Positions 8,254-17,401 are shown, numbered from the stretch's first letter. The stretch: DNA of 64,000 bases from JAZKBN01 sp040388605 (GCA_040388605.1 JAZKBN010000015.1:1-64000), one strand, 5' to 3'. Notes: generated from the letters alone by a model not told the origin. Made by a program: numbers and translations.

Positions 8254-9320
8254 GCGCCAAAAGCCAAAATAACAATTTCACCCAACCGGCAGAAAATACC
8301 GGTGTAACGGGTATGCCCGGCAAAAGGGTTTTGCTTACCGGTGCAACCGGCCTGCTGGGCGAATACATTGCCGAAACGCTGCTTTCGGCAGGTTACCAGG
8401 TTACGGCATTATGCAGGCCCGGCTCCGAGGCCAGGCTGCCTGCTTACCTGCGTTCAAAACTTAGCATAGCCACGGGCGATATATCTGAGCTGAATACGCT
8501 TGATGCCGCCATCAGCCGGGCAGATTACGTGGTGCATGCCGCCGCCCTTGTATCTTTTATTCCTGCAGACCGAAAAGCCCTTTACGCTGTAAACCTTGAA
8601 GGCACGGCCAACGTGGTAAACGTTTGCCTTAAATATGCCGAACCCGAAGGCGCTCTAAAAAAGCTGGTGCATATAAGCTCAATAGCCGCTTTAGGCCGCA
8701 CCAAGGGCAAAAACATTATTAACGAGGAAAGCAAATGGGAGGCTTCTGCTGATAACAGCATATATGCCAAAACCAAGTATTTGGCCGAGCTCGAAGTTTG
8801 GCGCGGTTTCCATGAGGGTTTAGATATTGGTATATTAAACCCCGGCATGATACTGGGCCCAGGCGATATAAACGGGGGCAGCAGCGCCCTCTTCGGCTAT
8901 GCCTGGAAAGAGCGCAGCTTTGTAACCGAGGGTATAGCCAATTACTGCGATGTGCGCGATGTAGCCCGGGCCGTGCTGCTCCAGCTGCAAAATCCTGAAT
9001 CGGGCAAAAGGTATGTGGTGAATGCAGGGCATACCCCCTATAAATCCCTTTTCGGCGAAATGGCGAGGCGTTTCGGAAAAAAACCGCCTTTGAGGGTGGT
9101 AGGCTCAACTTTAGCTGCCATTGCCTGGCGAATGGAATTTATCAGGAGCGTACTCACCGGAATGAAGCCGTTTATTACGCGCGAAACAGCCCAAAGCTCA
9201 TTAAATACCTTTATATACGAAGGCACATTAATAGAAAAAGAGCTTGGCCTTAAATACCATACGCTTGCCGAAACCCTGGATTGGGCTTGTGCTGAGATTA
9301 TGAGTAAAATGAAGTCCTGA
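8250..9320 (+). CDS. NAD-dependent epimerase/dehydratase-type extended SDR
   Basis: 356 residues from a TTG that overlaps the gmhA stop (TTGA); an ATG at 8313 would give 335 residues and begins right before the Rossmann motif, so the start is uncertain. Visible: the extended-SDR nucleotide loop LLTGATGLLGEYIAE, DYVVHAAALVSF, the catalytic Tyr-xxx-Lys in SIYAKTKYLAE, and a preceding Ser in VHISSIAALG. The family reduces or epimerises nucleotide sugars, or reduces dihydroflavonol-like ketones; the short substrate-binding domain is closest to the dihydroflavonol-reductase/cholesterol-dehydrogenase-like group. Substrate cannot be read from sequence. Likely translated together with gmhA. Confidence 0.85.
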   Translation: MSAKSQNNNFTQPAENTGVTGMPGKRVLLTGATGLLGEYIAETLLSAGYQVTALCRPGSEARLPAYLRSKLSIATGDISELNTLDAAISRADYVVHAAALVSFIPADRKALYAVNLEGTANVVNVCLKYAEPEGALKKLVHISSIAALGRTKGKNIINEESKWEASADNSIYAKTKYLAELEVWRGFHEGLDIGILNPGMILGPGDINGGSSALFGYAWKERSFVTEGIANYCDVRDVARAVLLQLQNPESGKRYVVNAGHTPYKSLFGEMARRFGKKPPLRVVGSTLAAIAWRMEFIRSVLTGMKPFITRETAQSSLNTFIYEGTLIEKELGLKYHTLAETLDWACAEIMSKMKS

Positions 9321-9435
9321 TTTACTTTTAAGCGAAGCGTGTTTCTGTAAACCGCTAAGCCTTCTGTTCGCTTGGCCTTCAGGCTTTTCCGCATATATAA
9401 TGGCAGAGCCGGGTATTATACGGAACAGTAACCGG

Positions 9436-10590
9436 CTATACCTGCTCAAGCCTTACGCCGGCCGGGTATAATTCTGCTACTTTTTCACAGGCGTAATCTA
9501 TTTCATCAGGCGTATTGTATTTGCTGAAGCTGAAACGAACCGCCCCTCTTGCCGGGTCGGCGTTAATGCCGCGCAAAACATGAGAGCCAATTTCTGAGCC
9601 GCTGCTGCATGCACTTCCGCCCGATGCGCTGATGCCCGCAATATCAAGGCTGAAAAGCAGCATATCACCAACTTCCGATGCCGGCAGGCTCAGGTTCAGC
9701 ACGGTGTACAGGCTGTTTTCCACATTGCCTGAATCGCCGTTAAAGCTAATTTCTTCTATAGATGCCTTCAGGCGCTCTATCATACGCGCTTTAAGCGCGG
9801 TTATATGCCTGCGGTGGGCTTCCTGCTCGGTAACCGCAATTTCAAGCGCCTTGGCAAGGCCTGCAATTCCGGCCACGTTTTCGGTACCGCCGCGCATGTT
9901 GCGCTCCTGCGCCCCGCCGTGTATAAAGGGGTGAATTTTCATACGGCTGTTAATATATACAAAGCCTGTACCCTTGGGGCCGTGGAACTTGTGCCCGCTG
10001 CCGGTCAGGAAATCAAGGCTGAGGGCGGTACAGTCTATGGGGTAGTGGCCCATGGTCTGTACGGTATCGCTGTGGAAGGGGCTGTTTGTGGCTTTGCAGA
10101 TTTCAGCAATGCGGGCAATGGGGTTCATGGTAGCCACTTCGTTATTGGCATGCATGAGGCTTACAAAGGAGCCCGGCCGTTTGGCAAGCACTTCTTCCAG
10201 TTCGGCAAGGTCTATAAGGCCCTGCTTATTGGTATGCAGGTAGGTAACATCAAGATTTCTTTGCTGTTGGTTGTGCTGCAGGCAATGAAGCACGGCATGG
10301 TGCTCAAGCTGCGTGGTAACCGCATGGGTTATGTTATGCGATGCAATGCTGCAGCTGATGGCCATGTTATCGGCTTCGGTGCCGCCGGCCGTAAAAAATA
10401 TTTCGCCGGGCGATGCGTTCAGCAGGCCGGCTATGGTCTTGCGTGCTTTCTCTATTGCCGAACGGGCCTCGCGGCCGTGGCTGTGTATAGAGCTTGGGTT
10501 ACCGTAATTGTTGCGCAGGTATGGCAACATGGCATCCAATACGGCCGAATCGAGGGGCGTAGTGGCTGCATTGTCAAGGTAGACACGCAT
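9436..10590 (-). CDS. cysteine desulfurase (IscS/NifS type)
   Basis: 384 residues. A PLP-dependent enzyme that removes sulfur from cysteine to form a persulfide used for Fe-S clusters, thiolated tRNA or cofactors. The N-terminus MRVYLDNAATTP is diagnostic, the PLP lysine is K201 in GSGHKFHGPKG, the His stacking on PLP lies in LEHHAV, and the catalytic cysteine is C328 in SGGSACSSGS. The short active-site loop and the C-terminus without an extended scaffold-binding tail leave IscS- and NifS-type assignments open. It stands alone, not next to iscU or tRNA-thiolation genes. A strong terminator upstream separates it from glmM. Confidence 0.95.
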   Translation of the reverse strand: MRVYLDNAATTPLDSAVLDAMLPYLRNNYGNPSSIHSHGREARSAIEKARKTIAGLLNASPGEIFFTAGGTEADNMAISCSIASHNITHAVTTQLEHHAVLHCLQHNQQQRNLDVTYLHTNKQGLIDLAELEEVLAKRPGSFVSLMHANNEVATMNPIARIAEICKATNSPFHSDTVQTMGHYPIDCTALSLDFLTGSGHKFHGPKGTGFVYINSRMKIHPFIHGGAQERNMRGGTENVAGIAGLAKALEIAVTEQEAHRRHITALKARMIERLKASIEEISFNGDSGNVENSLYTVLNLSLPASEVGDMLLFSLDIAGISASGGSACSSGSEIGSHVLRGINADPARGAVRFSFSKYNTPDEIDYACEKVAELYPAGVRLEQV

Positions 10591-10628
10591 AATATTATAT
10601 TTTCGGGGAGTGGGAGGTGTATTAACAG

Positions 10629-10653
10629 GAAAAGCCCGGTTTGCGTACCGGGC
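10629..10653 (-). terminator. rho-independent terminator downstream of glmM
   Basis: Seven-base perfect G/C-rich stem (GCCCGGT 10634-10640 with ACCGGGC 10647-10653), followed on the minus strand by TTTTCC. Lies 60 nt after the glmM stop and just upstream of the cysteine desulfurase start, separating the two transcripts. Confidence 0.8.
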
Positions 10654-10714
10654 CCTGTTCCTTCTTTAGTTTTCAGCAGGTTCAGGCCTGCGAAAATACA
10701 AATATTCCGGCAAA

Positions 10715-12103
10715 CTACAATCCGGAGAGTATTTCCTTAATATCGGTAATAATCTTGTTGGCCAGGTAGTCGGCAGTGTTCAGGTTGCCGGCTTCGCTGT
10801 AGATACGTATAATGGGCTCGGTATTGCTTTTGCGCAGGTGCACCCACTGGTCTTCGAAATCTATTTTAACGCCGTCTACAGTATTAACGGGCTGTTTGCT
10901 GTAGCGTTTCTGAATTTCGAGCAGTACGCGCTCCATATCAAGTCCCGGTTCCAGCTCAATTTTGTTCTTGCTGATGATATAGTTCGGGTAGCCCGAGCGC
11001 AGCATGCTGGCCGTTTTTCCGAATTTGGCAAGGTGGGTCAGGAAGAGGGCAATACCCACAAGGGCATCGCGGCCATAATGAAGCTCGGGGTAAATTACAC
11101 CGCCGTTGCCTTCACCGCCGATTACGGCATTGGTTTCCTTCATCATTTCCACCACGTTTACCTCGCCCACAGCCGATGCCTTGTATTGGCCGCCGGCTTT
11201 CTCGGTAATATCGCGCAGGGCGCGGGTGCTGCTCAGGTTGCTTACGGTATTGCCGGGCTTTTGCTTTAATATATAGTCTGCCACGGCCACAAGGGTATAT
11301 TCCTCGCCGAACATGCTGCCGTCTTCGCAAACGAAAACAAGGCGATCAACATCAGGGTCAACCACAACGCCGAGATCATAACGGCCTTTGCGAATTTCGC
11401 CGCTGATGAACAGCAGGTTTTCAGGCAATGGTTCGGGGTTATGCGGGAACAGGCCGGTAGGTTCGCAGAACCACTCGGTGGTGCGGGTTACGCCAAGCGC
11501 CTTCAGCAGCATGGGTACCACTATGCCGCCGCTGCTGTTCACGCAATCCATTCCTATGCGGAAATCGCGGGCGCGAATAGCCTCCACATCTACCAGCGGC
11601 AAAGCAAGTATCATGTCGATATGCTTTTGCAGCCATGTATCGTCGGTGCGGTAGGTGCCCATTTTCTTCACCTCGGCAAAGCTTGCGGTGTCGGCTTCGG
11701 CAATTTCGAGCACGCGCTCGCCTTCGGCAGCGCTGATGAACTCGCCCGAAGCGCCCAGCAATTTAAGGGCGTTCCACTGTATAGGGTTGTGGCTGGCTGT
11801 TATTACAATACCGCCGCCGGCAGCCTCGCCGGTAACGGCAAGCTCTACGGTGGGGGTTGTGCTCAGCCCAAGGTCTATAACATGTATGCCCAGGCTTTGC
11901 AGGGTAGCTGCCACAATTTTGCTGATAGCCTCGCCGCTTGGGCGGGCATCCCGACCAATAACAACCAGGTTATTACCGCCGGTTTCAAGCACCCAGGTGC
12001 CGAAAGCCGCGGTAAACTTTACTACGTCTGCCGGGCTCAGGGAGCTGCCGCTGCGGCCGCCTATTGTTCCCCGAATTCCGGAAATCGATTTTATTAAAGG
12101 CAC
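10715..12103 (-). CDS. glmM: phosphoglucosamine mutase
   Basis: 462 residues. Alpha-D-phosphohexomutase that converts glucosamine 6-phosphate to glucosamine 1-phosphate for UDP-GlcNAc, feeding peptidoglycan and LPS. All four family motifs are visible: phosphoserine loop TASHNP with Ser104, metal loop DPDVDR (249-254), sugar loop GGEGNGG (329-335) and the phosphate-binding loop RKSNTEPIIRIY near the C-terminus. The N-terminal SISGIRGT is typical of Bacteroidota GlmM. Phosphomannomutase activity cannot be excluded because the family is often bifunctional. A -7 box lies 164 nt upstream, implying a long leader. Confidence 0.92.
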   Translation of the reverse strand: MPLIKSISGIRGTIGGRSGSSLSPADVVKFTAAFGTWVLETGGNNLVVIGRDARPSGEAISKIVAATLQSLGIHVIDLGLSTTPTVELAVTGEAAGGGIVITASHNPIQWNALKLLGASGEFISAAEGERVLEIAEADTASFAEVKKMGTYRTDDTWLQKHIDMILALPLVDVEAIRARDFRIGMDCVNSSGGIVVPMLLKALGVTRTTEWFCEPTGLFPHNPEPLPENLLFISGEIRKGRYDLGVVVDPDVDRLVFVCEDGSMFGEEYTLVAVADYILKQKPGNTVSNLSSTRALRDITEKAGGQYKASAVGEVNVVEMMKETNAVIGGEGNGGVIYPELHYGRDALVGIALFLTHLAKFGKTASMLRSGYPNYIISKNKIELEPGLDMERVLLEIQKRYSKQPVNTVDGVKIDFEDQWVHLRKSNTEPIIRIYSEAGNLNTADYLANKIITDIKEILSGL

Positions 12104-12520
12104 TTTGTATTGGTTAACGATTTGAACCTGTTGAATAAGCAGGGCTTAAGGCCGGGCCTGAACAACGGTATTACAGCGTGTTTTGTTATGTTTTCGGGCA
12201 GCAGGCTTAAGATGTTGTGCGGGTACCTGTGCTGTGGTTAATGGGTAAACCTTGGTAAAGGGGCTGCAAATATACGAAATTGCTTTGCAAGCAGCGTTTT
12301 GCAGATACTAATTGTATGTACAAACACTAATTTAAACTGCTTCAATACAAGCAATTTTAGCCCGAAACCCTTGTTTAAGGCATTGGTAAGGGTATATACC
12401 GGCGAAGCGGGAAATGTAAGGCCGGAATTGATAAATATGAACAAAACGGGCAGGCATGCGCAACATGCGCCGGATTGGGGAGCATATATTCTGATACGGG
12501 CTTAGATTTTAAGTCAGCCT
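12104..12520. other. 417-nt intergenic region with glmM promoter candidate
   Basis: No convincing gene. On the minus strand TATATTTG (12274-12267) matches the -7 element of Bacteroidota promoters and points toward glmM, leaving a leader of about 155 nt. No well-spaced TTTG is visible 19 nt before it. The part nearest the Fic gene end has no clear hairpin terminator. I see no riboswitch motif I can name in the leader. Confidence 0.5.
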
Positions 12521-13597
12521 TTAAAGGTTTGAATCAAGGTTTAACCTGTATTTGGTTGCGCGGCCTCGCTGCTCATCGTAATGGGTGATGGCGCCTTTTT
12601 CAAACAGGTCCTGCAAATCGCGGGTGGTCGTTGCTTTAGAGGTTTTTGTAATACCTGCGTACTTAGATGCGCTCATACCGCCTTTAAAGCCTTCGGGACC
12701 ATCCTCAAAAATGCGGAGTAATGCCTTCATTTGCCGTTCGTTAAGGCTGCTCCTGTAGGTATCAAGAAACCTGGTTTTTGTAAGTATAAAGTCTACCTTA
12801 TCTGATGCGCTTGTTTGTGCTTCAAGCACGGTTTCGGCAAAGTATTCAATCCAGGCGGTTATTTCATTTGATTGCTGCCCTTGTTTCAGGCCTGCATAAT
12901 ACCTGCTTTTGTCGGCTTCAATGCCTGCTGAAAGACTCATCAGCACCGGGTAGCCTAAGCCCTGCGACAGTGCTTTTTCTGCTATGGCCCTGCCTATCCT
13001 GCCGTTTCCGTCTTCAAAGGGGTGTATGCTTTCGAAATACAGGTGGGCAATGGCAACCCTTATCAACAGGTTGAATATTTCATACCCGGCACCCGGCTTG
13101 GTTTTGTTGAACCATTCAATAAACCTTTCCGTTTCCAAAGGCAACCTTTCCGCCGGCGGACCTTCAAAATGAACAGGCTCAGAGCCTATAGGTCCCGACC
13201 CGATTACATATACAGGGCCCTGTCTCCATTCACCTACGGCTATGTGCTTTTTTGTACCAAGCAGCATATTATGCCAGGCAAAGAGCTTTTCTTTGTCCAG
13301 GTCGTCGCTGAAGGTGTTTCTAACATCTGCCATGAGTTCGGCCACCCCGGCGGCCATTTTGTCTTTAATATGTTCGGCTGCGGTATTAAGGCCCAGGCCT
13401 TTCCTGACCGAAGACAACACATCCTGCCGGCTTAGGAACTCGCCTTCTATTTCTGATGTTTTAACAGCCTCGGCAACAATCATATCTATGATTGAATCTG
13501 TTTTTATATCGGCGGGCAAGGCTTGCAGCTTACCTTGTATGCTCCCCGTTTTTTCAGCAAACCTGACCAATGCTTTGTATGCTGTATCAAGGTACAT
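12521..13597 (-). CDS. Fic-family AMPylase with N-terminal inhibitory motif and C-terminal winged helix
   Basis: 358 residues. Fic enzymes transfer AMP (or another phosphate-containing group) from a nucleotide to a hydroxyl side chain of a target protein. The active-site motif is complete: HPFEDGNGR (His192 to Arg200). The class-II inhibitory motif [ST]xxxE[GN] is present as T47-S-E-I-E51-G52, so activity is probably autoinhibited. A beta-hairpin flap (VYVIGSGPIG) precedes the core. The N-terminal segment fits DUF4172, and the last about 70 residues form a winged helix (ASKYAGITKTSKATTTRDLQDL, then KYRL). A DNA-binding tail suggests that the protein regulates transcription, possibly its own. 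A triple repeat lies just upstream. Confidence 0.93.
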   Translation of the reverse strand: MYLDTAYKALVRFAEKTGSIQGKLQALPADIKTDSIIDMIVAEAVKTSEIEGEFLSRQDVLSSVRKGLGLNTAAEHIKDKMAAGVAELMADVRNTFSDDLDKEKLFAWHNMLLGTKKHIAVGEWRQGPVYVIGSGPIGSEPVHFEGPPAERLPLETERFIEWFNKTKPGAGYEIFNLLIRVAIAHLYFESIHPFEDGNGRIGRAIAEKALSQGLGYPVLMSLSAGIEADKSRYYAGLKQGQQSNEITAWIEYFAETVLEAQTSASDKVDFILTKTRFLDTYRSSLNERQMKALLRIFEDGPEGFKGGMSASKYAGITKTSKATTTRDLQDLFEKGAITHYDEQRGRATKYRLNLDSNL

Positions 13598-13639
13598 AGC
13601 TGAAATCAGGCCGGTCTGCCTGTTGCCAATTGTAAGTCA

Positions 13640-13712
13640 TGAGCCGAATAAGGAAATTAATCGGCTCAAATATGATCAATTTATGAGGTGATTAAATGGT
13701 TTATTCGGCTCA
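13640..13712. promoter_or_regulatory. three copies of a 12-bp element upstream of the fic gene
   Basis: TGAGCCGAATAA (13640-13651), TTAATCGGCTCA (13657-13668) and TTATTCGGCTCA (13701-13712). The first is the exact reverse complement of the third; the second differs by one base. Copies 1 and 2 face each other as an inverted pair, the third is 32 nt further. All lie 43-115 nt upstream of the Fic start, between it and the end of recF. The arrangement looks like an operator for a dimeric DNA-binding protein, and the Fic protein itself has a winged-helix domain. Confidence 0.7.
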
Positions 13713-13731
13713 GGGAACAAATTAAACCCCC

Positions 13732-14835
13732 TTACTCCGCCGCTGTAATCTCCCCGTTTTCCACAAAAAAGAACCTTGTGCCGGCATCGTCTTTCAGCAG
13801 GCTCATGCTGCGTTCGGGGCGGGCATCGGTTATAAATACCTGCCCGAATTTGCCGCTGCGGAGCAATGAAAGCAGCGCCTGTATGCGGGCATCGTCGAGC
13901 TTATCAAATACATCATCAAGCAGCAAAACCGGCCTGCTCAGGCCCGCCGACACCATGGCATCGTACTGGGCCAGCTTTAAAGCCAGTACAAAACACTTTT
14001 GCTGCCCCTGGCTCCCGAATTTCTTCAGGGCGTGGCTGCCCATGTTGAATATAAAATCGTCGCGGTGAATGCCTGCGCTGCTGCGGCCGGCCAATAAATC
14101 GGTTTGCCGGGCCTGTTTCAACAATTCACGCATGGGCATAGCCGATACCTGGCTTTGGTAAACCATGTGCATGGTTTCCTTATCCTCGGCAATTTGGCGA
14201 TAGTAGTTGTTGAACAGGGGTGTAAAAACCTCGGCAAATTCGGCGCGGGCATTGTGCAGGAAATCCCCGTGCAGCGATATGCGCTCATCGTAAGTATCAA
14301 GCAGGGTGAGGTCTATGCGGCGGCTTTCGGCATAGCTGCGCAAAATGCTGTTGCGTTGCTGTAAAATGTTGTTATAGCGCAGCAGGTTCTCCAGGTAGCT
14401 GTGGTTAATCTGCGAGAGAACCCCGTCGAAAAAGCGCCTGCGTTCTTCACCGCCTTCGCGTATAAGGGCTGTATCGTCCGGCGTAACCAGCACCACGGGG
14501 AAGCGGCCTATATGATCGCTGAAACGGGTATAGGGAATACGGTTGAGCTGCAATTGTTTTTTCTCGCCGGCCTTCATGCTGCATTGCACGGTAAGGGGCT
14601 CATTGTCTTGTATAAAGGTGCCTTTTACTGAAAAAAACGGCTCGCTATGCTTCATGCTCTGCGGATCGGTTTTGCTGAAGGCGCTCTTGGTGAGGGCTAA
14701 AAAATACAATGCATCAAGCAAATTGGTTTTTCCGCTGCCGTTGGGCCCCGCCAGGCAGTTTACACCCGGCCCGAATTCGGCTTTTTGATCAGCGTAATTG
14801 TTAAAATTCAGCAGGTGCAGGCTTTGCAGATACAT
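13732..14835 (-). CDS. recF: DNA replication and repair protein RecF
   Basis: 367 residues from the ATG at 14835; the open frame runs 99 nt further upstream, but the conserved RecF N-terminus MYLQSLHLLNFNNY begins here. RecF is an SMC-like ABC ATPase that, with RecO and RecR, loads RecA at single-strand gaps. Seen: Walker A GPNGSGKT (30-37), the signature-like GSQGQQKCFVLALKLAQ, and Walker B LLLDDVFDKLD with the D-loop. No dnaA/dnaN/gyrB neighbours are present, which is usual for Bacteroidota. Confidence 0.93.
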   Translation of the reverse strand: MYLQSLHLLNFNNYADQKAEFGPGVNCLAGPNGSGKTNLLDALYFLALTKSAFSKTDPQSMKHSEPFFSVKGTFIQDNEPLTVQCSMKAGEKKQLQLNRIPYTRFSDHIGRFPVVLVTPDDTALIREGGEERRRFFDGVLSQINHSYLENLLRYNNILQQRNSILRSYAESRRIDLTLLDTYDERISLHGDFLHNARAEFAEVFTPLFNNYYRQIAEDKETMHMVYQSQVSAMPMRELLKQARQTDLLAGRSSAGIHRDDFIFNMGSHALKKFGSQGQQKCFVLALKLAQYDAMVSAGLSRPVLLLDDVFDKLDDARIQALLSLLRSGKFGQVFITDARPERSMSLLKDDAGTRFFFVENGEITAAE

Positions 14836-15071
14836 GAACAGGTGCTTATACAGGAGCGAAACAGAGCGAGAAAAGAGCGGCCTGCCTTTGCAGCCAATCA
14901 GGTTAAAATATGCAGGGCGTTTTACCATGCCCACCTGCCCGAACAGGCAAAATTAGGAATAAAAAAGCGCTTTCCTCGGAAAAGCAATAACGCATCATTC
15001 ATGCCGAAGCATTTAAAACCGGCTTTCATAAACAGAATTTGTTTTGCTGATCATTCGGCAGGTACTGAAAT

Positions 15072-15094
15072 AAAAAAAGCTTCCCTGCGGAAGC
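15072..15094 (-). terminator. rho-independent terminator
   Basis: Stem GCTTCC (15079-15084) with GGAAGC (15089-15094), 4-base loop, followed on the minus strand by T7. It lies about 50 nt after the stop of the small secreted-protein gene at 15144, which supports that gene being real. Confidence 0.88.
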
Positions 15095-15143
15095 CTTAAA
15101 TAAATATTGAGGCTGAAATGATGCAAAACCCCGGGTACAGCTC

Positions 15144-15335
15144 TTAGTAATTGCTGCCTGATTTTGTGGTATCGGTTGTGCCTGAGTCGCCCTGCATTAC
15201 GCTGTCGGTAACACAAAAGCCGCCATGGGGGCGGGCATGAGGCCTGCAATCAGATTCATCATGCTCGCAGGTGTGGGCCGAAAGAGCGATGAAGGCAGAA
15301 ACAAGCAGGGAAAATATGGTTAATCTGTTTTTCAT
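15144..15335 (-). CDS. small secreted Cys/His-containing protein, unknown
   Basis: 63 residues. MKNRLTIFSLLVSAFIALSA is a signal peptide, leaving a mature peptide of about 43 residues with three Cys and several His and acidic residues (HTCEHDESDCRPHARPHGG, then CVTDSV). The Cys/His/Asp spacing could bind metal or form a disulfide, but no family is recognised. A perfect terminator follows directly. Reality is supported by the signal peptide, codon use and terminator; function unknown. Confidence 0.6.
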   Translation of the reverse strand: MKNRLTIFSLLVSAFIALSAHTCEHDESDCRPHARPHGGFCVTDSVMQGDSGTTDTTKSGSNY

Positions 15336-15594
15336 GGTTTAAAAGGAATGCTGCTACGCTGAATCAATTGTAAGTTCCTTGTTTTTTTATGTATTTAAAC
15401 ATGGAACAATTGTGTTGTTAACGGTGGGTTTTCGGGCATATTGCAGTACCTGCTTAATATAAACCAGGCCGGCAAAAATCTTATACCATGACGTTGTAAT
15501 TTGCCCTACATTTAATAACAACACAATGTAAACAATTTATTTTGAGTACATAACAAACTGCCTATAACATTTCCGGGCGCCCGGTGATTATGGC
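15336..15594. other. 259-nt intergenic region
   Basis: A+T-rich, without a convincing gene. It carries an 11-bp inverted repeat whose arms (TTGTGTTGTTA, 15410-15420; TAACAACACAA, 15516-15526) are 95 nt apart. No promoter with proper spacing is obvious for the small secreted-protein gene. Confidence 0.4.
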
Positions 15595-16539
15595 TTATTC
15601 GCCGGTTACCACCACTGTTTTACCCCTTGTATGCCCGCTTTCAACCTGCCTGTGGGCTGAATGTAAATCTTTAAACCCGAACACGGCACCCAAGGTAACT
15701 TTCAGCCTGCCGTCTTCCAGCCTTTTGGCTGTTTCGGCCATATCTGCGGCGCTTGTATGCACCATCATGGCCTTATTCCTGACCCCGGCTTTTTCGGCAG
15801 CCTCGGCTAAACCCGGCGTTGTGCCTGAGGGTATGCTTATCAGCAGGCCGTCTTTTTTTAACACCGGGAAAGATCTGAAAGCAGTTTCGCCCCCTACGGC
15901 ATCAAAAACCAAATCCATATTTTTAACGGTGTCTTCAAATTTCAGGGCATGGTAATCTATGTGCTCATCGGCCCCGAGGCTTAAAACAAATTCACGGTTT
16001 TCGGCCGATGAAGTGGCAATTACGTAAGCCCCCAGGCTTTTTGCCAGCTGTATGGCAAAATGCCCAACCCCTCCGGCGCCGGCATGAATGAGCACTGCCT
16101 GCCCGGCCTGTAAATTGCCATGCTCGGTAAAGGCCTGCCAGGCTGTTAAAGCGGCAAGGCAGGCTGCGGCTGCTTCTGTATGGCTGATGTTAGCCGGCTT
16201 CAGGCTTAAGTGCTCTGAAGGCGCTGCCACATATTCAGCATAAGCGCTGCCCGTTTCCGGGAAATTCACCATGCCGAAAACTTCATCGCCTACGCTGAAC
16301 GTGGCGTCGGGACCGGTTTGGACAACCAGGCCGCTTACATCCCAGCCGAGAACAAGGGGCTTCTTATCTTTCAGGGCATTGTAGCGGGCTTTGCCGTTGC
16401 GGGTTTTTACATCTACAGGGTTAATGCTTATGGCCTTCACCTCTATTAAAACATCGGAACCCGATATTTGAGGTATGGGAATTTCACTGAGCTTTAAAGC
16501 TTCGGCCGGGCCGGGTTCAGTTAATACGTAAGCGAGCAT
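15595..16539 (-). CDS. NADP-dependent quinone-oxidoreductase-type (MDR superfamily) oxidoreductase
   Basis: 314 residues. Zinc-free medium-chain reductase related to quinone oxidoreductase: N-terminal GroES-like domain (ISINPVDVKTRNG, then GWDVSGLVV and GDEVFGM), followed by a Rossmann fold with the nucleotide motif HAGAGGVGHFAIQLAKSLGA (residues about 150-170) and FDAVGG. The Cys and His zinc ligands of alcohol dehydrogenases are missing. Family members reduce quinones, enones or aldehydes with NADPH. Substrate not determinable. It stands alone on the minus strand. Confidence 0.9.
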   Translation of the reverse strand: MLAYVLTEPGPAEALKLSEIPIPQISGSDVLIEVKAISINPVDVKTRNGKARYNALKDKKPLVLGWDVSGLVVQTGPDATFSVGDEVFGMVNFPETGSAYAEYVAAPSEHLSLKPANISHTEAAAACLAALTAWQAFTEHGNLQAGQAVLIHAGAGGVGHFAIQLAKSLGAYVIATSSAENREFVLSLGADEHIDYHALKFEDTVKNMDLVFDAVGGETAFRSFPVLKKDGLLISIPSGTTPGLAEAAEKAGVRNKAMMVHTSAADMAETAKRLEDGRLKVTLGAVFGFKDLHSAHRQVESGHTRGKTVVVTGE

Positions 16540-16654
16540 AATGGTTTAAAAGGCTTATTTGTTTCAGGCAGATTACCCTGTGATGTATAACCTGCAATGT
16601 GGCCACAATGGTTTCAAAATATGAGCCAAACAGGTTCAGCAGCTCATTTGAAGC

Positions 16655-16694
16655 AAAAAAGCCTGCACCGGGATTAAAGAATCACCGGGCAGGC
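16655..16694 (-). terminator. rho-independent terminator of the outer-membrane protein gene
   Basis: On the minus strand GCCTGCCCGG and CCGGtGCAGGC form a 10-bp stem with one bulge, followed by T6 (complement of 16655-16660). It is 32 nt after the stop at 16727. Confidence 0.82.
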
Positions 16695-16726
16695 ATACAG
16701 CACCTGAATATTACAGGCCTGTTAAC

Positions 16727-17401
16727 TTACCATGCCCCGCCCAGGTTAATACCTACACGCAGTAATATATCTCTCATACCGACCTCATGAGTGTCGTATG
16801 TCTGGTAAGGACCCACCATCTGCACTCCGTTGGCGCGGTAGCTTGCGCCAAAAACAAAATCGGCCACAAAGCCTGATTTAGAAATGTACTGGGTACCCAG
16901 CTGTAAGCCGATGCCGATAGAAGACATGTCTTTGTAAGGGTTTTCTATATAGTTAGATTTTAAGTATTCTGAATATTCATACTCATAGCTTACGATTGGC
17001 GAAAGGAAGAAGCCTTTGGAAATACTCCTGTACGGACCTACATAAAACCTGGGCTCGAAAAAAACACCGTACGTAACGCCTTTCCAATCTTTTGGCTTAC
17101 TCCTTGAAGGTATGTTAGAGTAGGGCGAATAAAATACGGTAAACTGCATGGCGCTGTTGCCTGCAGGCGCATAATGATAGCTCAGTTCAGGCCTGGCGAA
17201 AACAAATAAATTAAACAGGTTTAACTTTAAAATATGCCTTTTCAGGCTTTGCTCTTCGCCTGTACCCGGGTTTACCCCCGTAGCTTGTTCTGCTGTGCCC
17301 GGCGTGGCACCCGCCTTTATACTGCTTTGTGCCAAGGCATTGCTGCAAAGTGTTAAGCAAAAAGCAAAGCTTAATAAAGCTGATTGAAAGAAGTTCTTCA
17401 T
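16727..17401 (-). CDS. outer-membrane beta-barrel protein (paralogue A)
   Basis: 224 residues with a signal peptide (MKNFFQSALLSFAFCLTLCS, cleavage after NALAQ). The mature protein has a short disordered lead and then regular beta strands (RPELSYHYAP, MQFTVFYSPYS, YGVFFEPRFYVG, GFFLSPIVSYEY, GIGLQLGTQYISKSGFVADF, LLRVGINLGGAW). It ends in an aromatic residue, as do outer-membrane barrels. Same design and similar motifs (EPRFYxG, GxQYxxxSGFxADFxxGA) as the next gene, so the two arose by duplication. Function unknown. Confidence 0.75.
   Translation of the reverse strand: MKNFFQSALLSFAFCLTLCSNALAQSSIKAGATPGTAEQATGVNPGTGEEQSLKRHILKLNLFNLFVFARPELSYHYAPAGNSAMQFTVFYSPYSNIPSRSKPKDWKGVTYGVFFEPRFYVGPYRSISKGFFLSPIVSYEYEYSEYLKSNYIENPYKDMSSIGIGLQLGTQYISKSGFVADFVFGASYRANGVQMVGPYQTYDTHEVGMRDILLRVGINLGGAW

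Noticed and set aside
9805..10740. 311-codon plus-strand frame opposite the cysteine desulfurase
   Set aside because: The desulfurase has all active-site residues; the opposite frame has no signature.
12238..12444. 68-codon minus-strand frame before glmM
   Set aside because: Low quality; overlaps the -7 element and has no start context or homology.
15410..15526. 11-bp inverted repeat with arms 95 nt apart
   Set aside because: The spacing is too wide for a hairpin or usual operator and the arms are A/T-rich, so chance is likely.
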